Below, one piece after another: positions 34,456 to 45,619 of a stretch of DNA of 64,000 bases. The stretch's first letter is position 1, and each line of letters begins with the position of its first letter. The notes beneath the pieces were generated by a model. That model searched no databases. It was not told the origin of the DNA and was given only the letters and a program-made list of their open reading frames with translations. The stretch is taken from positions 46,071,001 to 46,135,000 of the forward strand of contig OX419758.1 in assembly GCA_948567375.1 (NCBI GenBank), read 5' to 3'. Position numbers and translations under genes: made by a program. The stretch comes from Lunularia cruciata. Taxonomy: Eukaryota; Streptophyta; Marchantiopsida; Lunulariales; Lunulariaceae.

Positions 34456-35050
34456 TGTTCATTTGGGGCATTGGAGTTTTGATTGTGAAGCTTTGTGTTT
34501 CTTTTTTTGAGTTTTCTCTTGGGAGTTCTCATATCCTCTAAACATTACAAGCACCTTGTCTTTATTATATAGTAAGGAGGATCCACTCAAAAGGAGCTCC
34601 ACCTTTGGGTCATATACATGGATTGGTAACATGTCAACAAGCTCCACCTTTAGATTAGTTGGATGGATGGGTGATATGTTGGTCCTTATCCTATCTGGTT
34701 GGTTAAACAAGTTTGACCAAAGGGAATCTTTAGGGAATCTTCCTATATGAAGCTCAGAAAAACATGAATGAGGTATCATTAGAAAGCTCTTGATGAGAAA
34801 AAACATGGAGGGAAGAAGGAAATGCCTTATTCATATGGGATGAAAGAAATTCCATTTTTTAGGACTAATTCATCATTAGGCCTTTGAAATTGGCTTGGAA
34901 GTTTTTTTCCTCTACCCTTTTAGTGGAAGTACTCTTTTGGTGACATCTCTATTTGATCTACTTAGACCATCATATATAACATCCTTCCAAATATTACCAA
35001 GCCAATTTCCACCTCTAGATAATATATCTGGCTAATAGTATTACATATAT

Positions 35051-35760
35051 ACAACAAAGATCCATATGACGTGGTGTTCTTTTGGAAGACAGAGAATAGA
35101 TAATGGGATGGATACCTTGCTTGGAGAAAGCATTAGTATGCTTGATAGATGAATTTTATTTATATTTAGTAAGAGATCATTTGGTAGTGATAATAGATGA
35201 TGTTGTGATCATATACACTACAAGTAACACAATTTTTGAGGAAGTGATTATTTGTCATCTTGAATGGGTGGCAAGCATAGCAATAGCAAGCAAAGTCTCC
35301 AAGTATAAATGTATGTAGCAAAATTGCTTCTTTTTTCTTCTAGCCTTGGAGTTATATGGAATGATGAATATGAAATTTGACATATTTGTCAAAGAGTGTA
35401 TGAAAGCATATCATACTAGACATTGAGTGTATCACTCTCATTTTACCACATTGCATATTTTAGATAATGTGTGTCTATTGCTCTATAAAGCGCACTAGTT
35501 GATACAATCTATAGGAGAAAATCATACTAGGTGATGCTTCTTTGGATGCTCTAGTAATATGTAGACCATACAACTTGCATGGCTCAAAAATCTTAGATGT
35601 AATAGTGAAAATTTTTGATACCAATAATATTAGAGCTTAGTACCATTTTACCTCATGTTTTATCCTTGTATGGCTTGATGAGAACTTCCCATCCTTCTTG
35701 TTGTCCTACATTGGCTACTTCTATTGCAAAGAGAAAGGAGTTACAACAACTACTTGCTAT
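35051..35760 (+). repeat. R1 repeat, copy d
   Basis: The most complete copy together with c. It reads from atccatatgacgtggtg (counterpart in copy c near 31085) through VSKYK to gatgcttctttggatgctctag, and beyond 35.7 kb. It is partly open (35103-35318). It is immediately followed by the 81-bp repeats. Confidence 0.65.
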
Positions 35761-35879
35761 TATAGAGAATGTCTTTAGGCAAACAACACTACAAAGCAAA
35801 CATTGAACAAGATTGAAAGAATCCCAAAAACAAAATGATCTACTCGTGAGTCAAACTCAGCAATGCCAAACATGCATCA

Positions 35880-36260
35880 CTTAGAAATAATGACTACTTC
35901 TATAGGACAAGTCATTTTAAATTTATCAAAGGATCATGTTAAAGCTAAAGTTTTTGCACTACTTTGAAATATGACAACTTCTCTAGGATGAGTGAGGTTC
36001 ACTTGATCAAGGGTTCATGTTAAAGCAAAAGTATATGCACCACTTGAGAAAGTAATAACTTCCTTAGGGCAGATCTATTTCAATATATCAAGAAATCATG
36101 TTAAAGCTAAAGTTTCTACACCACTTGGAAATGTGACAACTTCTCTAGGACAAGTGAAGTTCAATTGATCAAGGGGTCATGTTAACCCAAAAGTTTGTGC
36201 ACCACTTGGGAAAATGTTAACTTCCTTAGGACAATCTCTTTCAATTATCAAAGAATAAAG
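35880..36260 (+). repeat. 81-bp (27-codon) coding minisatellite
   Basis: Units start at 35933, 36014, 36095 and 36176, with a period of exactly 81; a partial unit precedes them. In one plus-strand frame all units read HVKAKV, then APLG, a TSLGQ box, then FN-SR-like residues, with five stops in total. Units 1 and 3 resemble each other, as do 2 and 4, so an older 162-bp duplication is likely. Exact codon phase across all units suggests expansion while the protein was still translated. The protein is unknown. Confidence 0.75.
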
Positions 36261-38780
36261 AAATCAAAGAAATAATGTTAAAGAACAAGTTTTTATATGC
36301 ACATAGTCTTCCTTGTTATATAGTGTAGTCAATCATGCATACTTTGATGTGCTTAAAGTTCAAAATTAATAAATCAGTGAATATGAGTATGACAAACACT
36401 TTACTCTATGGATGTAGGTGTTTCATCAATAATGGATGAGTTGATTGATGATAGCTTAAGGAAGATTCTTCCTACAATTGCCCAAGAACAAGGAAAGAGA
36501 TATCATAGTAAAAAAATGTATTATTTTGACAGCAACAAAAATCAAGCCAATACCTCCAAAGATAAGAAATAATAATTTGTAGTAGACTATTGTGTGGAAA
36601 TCTTGAGCCACTTTATCTTTCATATAAAATCTAGAAATATTTTTTTTGAAGAATACAACAAAAAACAACCCAAAGCTTATACATATTAAAAGGAAATTTT
36701 AAGGAAAATATGTGAAAAGAGTAAAAAACAAAAAACAAAAAGATTTACACTTACCAAAACAATAAAACTATTTATATGATTGTGAATGAAAAATTTTCTA
36801 CAAAAAATTATGCCTAGACATACATAAATAAAAATTATAAAAAAGTATTCATTTTTAAATAGTTTTGAAGGTAAGATATTCCTGATTTTATATAATTGAA
36901 TTTTTATTATAGAGTATGGGATAAAATTTGAAGTAACACATTGTGAACAAATTCTAAGTCACCAATTCATCTTATATCCATCAATTTTTAACTAATTATT
37001 TTACAATGATGTTTTAATGTGGATGTAACTAAACTTTATACATCATAATATCAAATTTTGGAATTCATATTGGTGAGAACTACTTGGAGCAATATGAATA
37101 TATATTCTTGTAACAATGTTTGAAAAAGGATCAAGGTGATTTTGTTCTTACTATATGCAAGATATGGTATATGGATTATGTTAATCGTCTTACTTTTGTT
37201 GTTCTATATAATTTTATTTCATATAGAATGTAGTTTAAATTTATGAATGTCATATTCACGATAGCTTATTTCAATTAAAGATTGATTATAAAATATTGAA
37301 AAAATCACATATTGAAGAAATTAATTGAAGAAGATTAAAGATTTAAAGATTATAACATATTCTTGATCTTGAATTATAAACTAAAAAATCAAATTTAGAG
37401 ATATAATTCTTAAATCTATTTTCTTCATAAGGTATTACATTGATATATGGAATAAGAAAATGATATATAATAGCTAATTTACCATGAAAAATTCTTATAA
37501 AATATAATCCACTTCCATATGCTTTGTTTTCTTTTTTTACTCATGTGGATATTCTTTTTATGTCTATCTCTCTCGTTTGATTAGTTTCAGTCTTGGAACT
37601 CATTCACAATAATTTATGAGTTCATATCATCCAATAATATTTTCCCATCAAAATTTATAAAATAAAAATTACAAAATTGTACTAGATTCAAGCTACTCCT
37701 TTATTTGAATTCCCAACTATCTTTATTCTCTATTTTACTTCCACAACATAATGGATAATTATATCTATATTTATAATAGATTCGGTTTCTACATGGTCTT
37801 TAGTGGCTTGTGGTTCACATGTTACAAATGGACATACAGTTTTTGTCCTTAGCAACCAATGAAATCCTACTTTTTGAAGGTGGTTCAAGTGTTACAACAG
37901 ACTGGGTCTTTAGCAACTGATTGAAACATTCTTTTGTCCTTAATGGTTGACAATAATGATTTTTGTCCTTAATGGCCGATGGAATGTGACTTTTTGTAGG
38001 TGGTTCAGGTGTTACGGCACCATTTTCCTTTTATTGTATCTAGAGGATACGCAATAGACTAGTACATTATGTTAATGTTCTAGTAATACTAGTAGGTGCT
38101 CGTCATCCCCCATGGGGCAAGAGCAGTCCCTGGTCTCCGACTTTGCCGTAAAGTATTTATCGTTCAGTCTTCTGCTGAAGACAAACACTGCCAAAAACTA
38201 AGGGAGTCCTTCAGTCGCTAAAGGTTGCCAAATAGAAAATCATCTATTATATTGCTCATGAAAACCATCGGGATTAGAAACCTGGGAAGTGTTTGCAGAA
38301 ATTATTTGGATTGGAAACCCTAAGAAAACCATCAAAACTTTTAAGAACAATTTCCGATAATAAGGTGGATTTTGTGTGCCGCTAAGGATAGCCAAAACCG
38401 GAATCGTAATCTGTATTATTATAGAGTAGCTAGAAGTAGATTTGAAATCTAACAATCACATATAGTACTCACTTTTGTCTGAAGGAGTTTGTAGGACAAA
38501 CTTTTAGAAATGTTGATAAGCAACCATCTCGCAAAATAGATCTAGGATACAACAATACTTTGAAAATATCTCTCACTTCCTTCCTAAACATTGTATTGAT
38601 CTCTTTTGTTATGTGTTTTATAAATTAGTGTTCAATATAGTCCAGAAAACTACTTGTTCTCGAATGGTCATCCTCTTTTGTCTATCTAAAACTATTACAA
38701 ATTCTTATGATTACAAGTTTAAACACCTGCATATATATATTCAAATTTTTTGTTTTTATATTGATTATTTCCATCATTTA
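36260..38780. other. AT-rich intergenic DNA with short repeats
   Basis: Mostly AT-rich and without coding signal. At 37786-38015 a phrase (tttttgtccttar ... gactttttg..ggtggttca.gtgttac) occurs twice about 121 bp apart. At 38351-38440 there is a ~85-bp segment that recurs at 60164-60250. Confidence 0.5.
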
Positions 38781-38781
38781 C

Positions 38782-38823
38782 ATCCATTTTGGAACAATCC
38801 TTCATGAGATATAGTTAAAAAAG
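38782..38823. repeat. 42-bp direct flank duplication, left copy
   Basis: The 42 bases ending directly at the copia 5' LTR recur directly after the 3' LTR (43731-43772) with one mismatch (41/42). They start atccatttt and end gttaaaaaag. Canonical copia target duplications are 5 bp. Confidence 0.95.
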
Positions 38824-39228
38824 TGTTATGTTTGGCTTGCTATAAGTGACTTGCCTGATCAAGAGCAAGAGCAAAACTTGACTGATAGAAACTCCTTACA
38901 GTATCATGCGGATATATATTCAGTCACTTCTAAGGTTGAGTATTAAAGTGACTAGATATCTTGAGTGGTCAATACTCATGAAGTCACGCAGGTCTATATT
39001 CAGGAGTTTAGACAGTGACAGAGTGACTATCCCTGTGTTTGTATATATATATACATATGTGCAATGGAAATAAAGTGTCGAAGGCTGGTGTGAGCTTGTT
39101 TCAGCCGTGGAGGTAGCTTCCGGGACAGGGAGTGAACCACATTATTTCCTGTTAGTCCTCTGATTTATGTTTAATGGGTCTTATGATGTGCTATTGCGAG
39201 AGGTCCCTTGGGACTCTATTTTCTAACA
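38824..39228 (+). repeat. Copia 5' LTR
   Basis: 405 bp, TGTTATG...CTAACA. It contains a TATA-rich promoter-like box (gtatatatatatacat, about 39041-39056) and, after it, the likely R/U5 region. Confidence 0.95.
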
Positions 39229-39230
39229 AT

Positions 39231-39250
39231 TGGTATCAGAGCTTAGAGCT
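39231..39250 (+). other. Copia primer binding site
   Basis: TGGTATCAGAGC, two bases after the LTR, is complementary to the 3' end of initiator tRNA-Met, the usual plant copia primer. Confidence 0.95.
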
Positions 39251-39323
39251 TAGTTGGTCCTGGAGTGTCTTGAGATCTGAGGGTGCAGGGAAGTGGGTCC
39301 AGAAGCAAGTCCACAGCAAAGCA

Positions 39324-40251
39324 ATGGCAGGGGTGATATCCATATCCAATGCTAAATTTGCTGTGGAGAAGTTTGATGGGAAAAACAATTTTGGACTTTG
39401 GCAACTGAAGATGAAGGACCTTCTTGTCCAGCAAGGACTGCATGGAGCACTGAAGAAGAAAAAGGAGGACAAAAGTGATGAGGATGGGGAAGATGAAGAT
39501 GAAGATCTGAGAGCTATTAGCACTATTAGGTTGAACCTTGCTGATGAAGTGCTATACAATGTTATGAATGAGGAATCTACACCAAAACTATGGGCCAAAC
39601 TGGAAAATCTTTATATGACCAAGTCTTTGACAAACAGACTGTTTCTTAAACAGACTGTTTCTTAAACAGAAGTTGTATATATTGGGGATGAAGGAAGGCC
39701 AGAGTAGTATGGAGCACCTCAATGCTTTCAACAAAATCATTTGTGAGTTGATGAGCATAGAGGTTAAGTTAGAAGAGGAGGATAAGGCATTGCTGTTATT
39801 GACTTCACTTTCTCCATCGTATGAGCATCTGGTCACAACTCTTCTATATGGGAAGGATGATATAAACTGTGAGGAGGTCATTTCAGCATTATTGTCCAAT
39901 GAGATGCGAAAAAGACCCAACCAAGAGAAGACAAATTCAGAGGCTCTATTTATCGGAGGAAGGGCAAGAGAGAGAGATCAGATCAGAAGTAAATCAAGAT
40001 CCAAGTTTAGAACTGGAGGTTTCAAAGGCAAGTGCTGGATTTGTGGGAAGGTTGGACATTTCAAGAAGGATTGTAACAACAAGAGGCTTGAGTCCAACAA
40101 GGATAAAGGTCAACTTTCAAATCAAGCAAGCATTGCTGAGTCATCTGGAGTTGTGGATGATGTTCTATGTGTTACCCAAGACAAAGATCAATTTGAGGAG
40201 TCATGGATATTGGACTCAGGTTGCTCTTACCATATGTGTCCAAATAAGTAG
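39324..40251 (+). pseudogene. Copia gag and start of protease, broken
   Basis: Starts at the ATG at 39324 (MAGVISISNAKF), after the primer site. Gag (KFDGKNNFGLWQLKMKDLL type) runs to 39665, where a 16-bp tandem duplication (39635-39650 and 39651-39666) shifts the frame and creates a TAA. The frame resumes from about 39667. The nucleocapsid zinc knuckle CWICGKVGHFKKDC is at 40033-40074. The protease active site DSG is at 40213-40221 (WILDSGCSYHM). A TAG follows at 40249-40251. Gag would form the particle and the protease would process the polyprotein. Confidence 0.93.
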
Positions 40252-41455
40252 TGGTTTCATGAGTACAAATCATTCAATGGAGGATCTATAATAATGGGGA
40301 ACAACATGGCTTGTAAAGCTATTGGCATTGGTACAATACACATTAAGATGTTTGATGGTATTGTGAGGACTCTTGTTGATGTGAGGCATGTTCTTGAGTT
40401 AAGGAAGAATTTGATATCACTAGGCACTTTGGACTCAAATGGTTGGAGGTGGGGAGCAGAAAATGGAACACTCAAGGTATCAAAAGGAGCATTGGTTGTA
40501 ATGAAGGGCAAGAAGATAGGAAACCTTTATGAGCTTGTTGGAGAGACCATCACTGGAGGAGTGGCAAGTACTATTTCTGAAAATGAAGATCCCAAAGATC
40601 TTACTCAATTATGGCACCTCCGTTTGGGTCATATGAGTGAAAGGGGTCTAAGTGAATTGTCCAAGCAACAACTTCTGAAGGGCCTTAAAAGTTGTAAGTT
40701 AAAATTCTGTGAGCATTGTGTAATAGGAAAGCAACGGAGGGTAAGCTTTTCCACAGGAGTTCATTGCACAAAGGGAATTTTAGACTATGTGCATTCTGAT
40801 GTTTGGGGCCCTGCACCTGTAGCTTCAAAATCTGGAGCATTATATTTTGTGTCTTTGGTTGATGATTACTCTAGGAGAGTATGGGTCTACACCATGAAGC
40901 AAAAATCAGAGGTCTTCTCTATATTTAAACAATGGAAGGTGATGATGGAGAAACAAACTGGAAGGAAAGTGAAGTGTTTGAGGTCTGATAATGGTGGAGA
41001 ATACAAATCTGGAGAGTTTGATAGATATTGTAAGAGTGAAGGGATAATCCATCACTTTACCATACCGGGTACTCCTCAGCAAAATGGTGTGGCAGAGCGG
41101 ATAAATTGTACACTCTTGGAGAAAGCAAGAAGTATGTTAAGCAACGCTGGATTGGAGAAGAGTTTTTGGGCAGAAGCTATAAATACGGCTTGTCATTTGG
41201 TAAACCTTTCTCCCTCTACTGCTATTGAGTGTAGGACACCTATGGAAAAATGGACAGGTAGGCATGTTGATTACTCTTCACTTAGAGTATTTGGATGCAT
41301 AGCTTATGTTCATATTCAACAAGAACAAAGGACAAAGTTAGACCTCAAATCTAGAAAATGTATATTCTTGGGATATGAGAAGGATAAAAAGGGATATAGA
41401 TTGTGGGATCCAGAAAGGTGTTGTCTTGTTGTGAGTAGGGATGTAGTTTTTTGAT
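40252..41455 (+). pseudogene. Copia protease end and integrase
   Basis: Continuous frame after the TAG at 40249. It includes LWHLRLGHMSERG and CEHCVIGK (HHCC zinc region, about 40610-40730) and the catalytic triad: Asp in HSDVWGP (~40800), Asp in RSDNGGEY (~40985) and Glu in QQNGVAER (~41080). The GKQRRVSF and VFGCIAYVH segments are typical of Tork/Tnt1. All three catalytic residues are intact. It ends at tandem TGA TGA caused by one extra T in a run of six near 41447. Confidence 0.95.
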
Positions 41456-43294
41456 GAGACTAGTACAATGAAGACTATTACTATAGCAAAAGAAAAGAAA
41501 AAACAAATTCAGTCAGATTTTATTAAGATAGATATTGATACTGGAAATGAAGACATTTCACCTCTTGTAGATCTACCAAGTGAACCATTAGAAGAGCAAA
41601 GCCCAGAAGTGATTCATGAACCTAGGTATCCAAATAGGGATAGAAGGCCTCCAAAGAGATTTGATGATTCTTTTGTAGCTTATGCTCTTCTTACGGAGAA
41701 TGGTGAGCCTTCTTCATATGAAGAAGCAATGCAAGATCAAGAGTGTCAAAAATAGCATTGTGCAATGGAAGAGGAGATGAAGTCTTTGGCCAAGAACCAA
41801 ACTTGGAGACTTGAAAAATTGCCTATGGGAAAGAAGGCAATTGGTTGCAGATGGATATTTCGGAAGAAGGAAGGACTTCCAAAATCAGGTGGAGATAGAT
41901 ACAAAGCAAGGCTTGTAGCAAAGGGTTACAGCCAAAAAGAAGGTATTGACTTCAATGAGATTTTTTCACCAGTGGTAAAAATCTCTTCAATTCGTGCACT
42001 ATTGGCAACAGTTGCATTGCATAACTTGGAGTTGGAGCAACTAGATGTTACAACTGCTTTTTTACATGGAGAATTGGAGGAGGAGATTTACATGCATCAA
42101 CTTGAAGGTTTTGTGGTACCAAGGAACCAAAACTTGGTTTGCAGGTTACAAAAGTCTTTATATGGACTGAAGCAAAGTCCAAGACTTTGGTACATGAAAT
42201 TTGATACTTTCATGTTGAAGCAAGGATATAACAGAAGTGAATCAGATTGTTGTGTGTACCTCAAGAAGCTACATGGACCTAGAGTATTTGATTTAATCAT
42301 CTTGGTACTATATGTGGATGATATGCTGATTGCTGCAAAGGATATGGTTGAGGTGGAGAAATTGAAAGCACAACTTGGTAAGGAGTTTGATATGAAGGAC
42401 TTGGGTTCTTCAAAGAGGGTACTTGGGATTGAAATCCATTGGGACAGGAGCAAGGGAAAGTTATGGATATCTCAAAGGAGATATTTAGAAAAATTACTTG
42501 CTCGGTTTGGCATGGAGAAAGCAAAACCAATGAACACTCCAATGGCAAGTCATTTCAGGATATCATTGGAGCAATGTCCATCAAATGAGGAGGAGAGAAA
42601 AGTAATGTCCAACATTCCTTATGCTAATGCTGTTGGGAGTTTAATGTATGCTATGGTCTGCACTAGACCAGACATCTCATATGGTGTGAGCATGGTGAGT
42701 AGATACATGGCAAATCCGGGGAAACAACATTGGGAAGTTGTGAAGTGGATACTTCATTACTTGAAAGGGACTATAAATATTGGCATTAACTTTGATGTGG
42801 AGAAGGAACAAGAAGGAGGAATTATAGTGTACTTAGATTCTGATTTTTCCGGAGACTTGGATAAGAGAAGGTCTACAACAGGATTTGCTTTTACACTTGT
42901 TGGTGGTGCAGTAAGTTGGAAGTCTACTCTCCAATCTACTGTTGCTCTTTCTACTACAGAGGCAGAATATATGGCAACAACTGAGGTTTCCAAAGAGGCA
43001 ATATGGCTACAAAGATTAGCCAAGGATATAGGACTCCCTAATATGAAGTCCACACTCTTTTGTGATAGCCAAAGCGCTATTCACTTGGCAAAGAATCAAG
43101 TATTTCATTGAAGGACAAAGCATATTGATGCGAGACATCATTTTATCAGGGAAGCTGTGACAAATGGTGAAATCAATTTGCAAAAGATTGGCACACAGGT
43201 AAACTGAGCTGATATGTTGACTAAACTTGTTCTTGTTGAGAAGTTCAAGTTATGCATGAACTTGCTCAACGTTCAATGTTGCTCTTTGGGATGA
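41456..43294 (+). pseudogene. Copia reverse transcriptase and RNase H
   Basis: The linker has PNRDRRPPKRF near 41630-41665. A TAG at 41753 replaces a codon that is Trp in relatives (one base from TGG). RT follows (YKARLVAKGYSQKEGIDF), with the catalytic YVDD at 42311-42322 intact. RNase H contains TTEAEYMA and CDSQSAIHLAKN (about 43045-43105). TGA at 43109 and 43205 interrupt the C-terminal TKHIDARHHFIRE and ADMLTK segments. The natural end is TGA at 43292-43294. Confidence 0.95.
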
Positions 43295-43310
43295 TAAGGT
43301 GGATACAAGC

Positions 43311-43321
43311 AAAAGGTGGAG
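43311..43321 (+). other. Copia polypurine tract
   Basis: aaaaggtggag, two bases before the 3' LTR, the usual plant copia form. Confidence 0.9.
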
Positions 43322-43323
43322 TT

Positions 43324-43730
43324 TGTTATGTTTGGCTTGCTATAAGTGACTTGCCTGATCAAGAGCAAGAGCAAAACTTGACTGATAGAAACTCCTTACA
43401 GTATCATGCGGATATATATGCAGTCACTTCTAAGGTTGAGTATTAAAGTGACTAGATATCTTGAGTGGTCAATACTCATGAAGTCACGCAGGTCTATATT
43501 CAGGAGTTTAGACAGTGACAGAGTGACTATCCCTGTGTTTGTATATATATATATACATATGTGCAATGGAAATAAAGTGTCGAAGGCTGGTGTGAGCCTG
43601 TTTCAGCCGTGGAGGTAGCTTTCGGGACAGGGAGTGAACCACGTTATTTCCTGTTAGTCCTCTGATTTATGTTTAATGGGTCTTATGATGTGCTATTGCG
43701 AGAGGTCCCTTGGGACTGTATTTTCTAACA
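43324..43730 (+). repeat. Copia 3' LTR
   Basis: 407 bp, TGTTATG...CTAACA, nearly identical to the 5' LTR with a 2-bp longer TA run. Confidence 0.95.
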
Positions 43731-43772
43731 ATCCATTTTTGAACAATCCTTCATGAGATATAGTTAAAAAAG
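43731..43772. repeat. 42-bp direct flank duplication, right copy
   Basis: Follows the 3' LTR without a gap and matches 38782-38823 at 41 of 42 positions. Confidence 0.95.
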
Positions 43773-45600
43773 TGCATATGCTCCAATGCTCTCAAAACCC
43801 TCCACCTCAATGAGAATCTATATCCTCTAAATGAAACTATAACCTCATTATGCCTCACAACATGAAAAACAAAGACAAAGTACTAAATATGTTATTATCT
43901 ATTGATTGTTGGAAGTAGAAGAAGATCTTAATTAAAGAAGAGGCTTGAAATCTCCATTGTCATATGCAGATCCAAGATCTCAATCAAATCCAAATCCAAG
44001 AGTGTTGTGATTCCTTATAGAAGTGTTCAAGATGGGTTTATAGAGGAAAATTTTGTGCATAGATCCTCCATCTAACTTAATTGGAAGTTCAATGGACACA
44101 ATTGCTATTGGAACCTAGAGTTTCAAGAAATTGAATGCCCGTTTGTAGAATCATTTCAAACAAAGCTTTGAGCTCAGCCCAAACCCAAGCTATACATTAG
44201 CTTTTACATTCCATGCTACTAAAGTTGGGCTTCAATACCAATGATTAGGGCTTGTGCTTCCATTCCAAAAAGTTTCTAATCATTTTTGCTATATTCTTAT
44301 TGACTTTTATCTTGTGTTTATGTCCAAGAAATCAATCTTATGCTTCTTAAAAGCAAAATTTATGAGTTTGAACATGGCTCACCTGCCAAGATGCTAGTTT
44401 GACTATCTTCAAGCCATAGTCACATGCAAGAACTCATACGGATAACCTTTTGGACCATTGCAATGGATGAAAGATAAACTCACTAGACTATAATAATGTT
44501 AGAAAGAATTTCAGCTGGTCCTCTATAATAGCATGGAATGTAAAAGCTAATGATAATTAATTCTTCTTATCCAAGCATCTATTAATGATAAATTTTACCT
44601 TGACTTTAGCAAAATGTATAGTTTTCAACAACTATGGCATATGTGGGAAAATTATAGCATAAAAATTAATATTATAAGAGCATGTCAAAAATCAAAGCAT
44701 GCTTAATTTAGGCTTTGAGCTGAAATGTTGTCTAGCCAACAATACATAAAATATCTAATGAATATGGAGAGCATACATTATAATTGTCCTTGGGTGTTGT
44801 AGAAGGTCACTTGACTTGATATCTTATGATTGAAGCACTCAAAATCTAGTGCCTATAAGGTTAACCTATTAGGAGACAAGTATTGACAATGAAAATAAGG
44901 GGTATTTCTATTGAATATGTAATCCTATCAAGATACTCATGATCCAACATGGAGAGCATAAACTACATTGACAAACTAACACTAAATGCAAAAGCAAACC
45001 CAAAGACATAAGAACCAAGTGCCTTGGCTTGAAGGAAGGCTGAAAATATTTCCTTTACAAAACATTACTTTAATTTTTTCTTACTAATTTGAGAGGTATT
45101 TTTGGTCTTGGCCAATCTAAAGATATCCCACACATCTTCATTTAAGGAATGAGCACCCAATAATAATAAAATGTTTGGAAGTTCTAAAGAAGAATGCTAT
45201 CATGCAAAGATTAAGGAAGAACCATCATAAAATTCCTACTCAAGCCACTAAGTTCTAACACTAGAGGTCAATTTCATGCCAAGCTACCACGTTCTAGTAC
45301 TACGGATCAATTCCAACCCAAGAACCAAACCATACAAGTATAGGAGAAATCTCAACTCTAAACCTAAGATGTGATTATTGCCTTGCTTTTTTAAGTGCTC
45401 AAGCAGTCTTTACTTACTCTGTCTATCAAATCATTTTTGCAAAGCTCACCTATCATAACAAACAAATTTTCAATAAGAAATCAGATTTCTTTCCGGATAT
45501 ACAAAGCAACAAAGGATAAACAGCATAGGATTTCCAAAAAAACTTCACCTAGTGGTTATATCATCATTGGAGAGTTAAATAAATTGAAAAATAATCACAT
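43773..45600. other. Intergenic DNA with a 23-bp inverted repeat
   Basis: Perfect 23-base inverted arms at 44195-44217 and 44530-44552 (core agcttttacattccatg), separated by 312 bases. No target duplication or further pairing was found. No coding signal otherwise. The left end of this stretch is the right half of the copia target. Confidence 0.5.
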
Positions 45601-45619
45601 GATAATCAAAGATTGCAAT

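Larger units (their letters stand above)
32471..34549 (+). mobile_element. Solo alpha LTR copy E, inserted in G and carrying D and F
   Basis: Consists of the two bases tg at 32471-32472, then 33217-33717, then 34461-34549 (about 592 bp in total, single-U3 type). It is opposite in orientation to G. Target duplication agcat (32466-32470) / agcac (34550-34554). Copy D is inserted two bases after its start, copy F in its R region just after the TATA-like box. Confidence 0.8.
32375..35045 (-). mobile_element. Solo alpha LTR copy G, host of the nest (split)
   Basis: Made of 32375-32470 plus 34550-35045; together about 590 bp, the single-U3 type. Flanking 5-mers are tagat (32370-32374) and tatat (35046-35050), a target duplication with one change. 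It is interrupted by copy E, which in turn contains copies D and F. Its right end abuts R1 copy d. Confidence 0.8.
38824..43730 (+). mobile_element. Ty1/copia element, Tork/Tnt1-like, full length, disabled
   Basis: 4,907 bp: 5' LTR (38824-39228), primer site, gag, protease, integrase, RT, RNase H, polypurine tract, 3' LTR (43324-43730). The LTRs differ at five bases and by one 2-bp indel in a TA run, so this is the youngest full-length element here. Pol order (integrase before RT) defines copia; the gag and integrase wording resembles Tork/Tnt1. The single polyprotein frame is broken at six places: a 16-bp duplication, TAG at 40249, a 1-bp insertion near 41447, TAG at 41753, TGA at 43109 and TGA at 43205. 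Confidence 0.97.

Noticed and set aside
39236-39598. 120-codon minus-strand open frame inside copia gag
   Set aside because: Shadow of the gag coding strand; Ser-rich run reflects acidic Glu/Asp codons on the plus strand.
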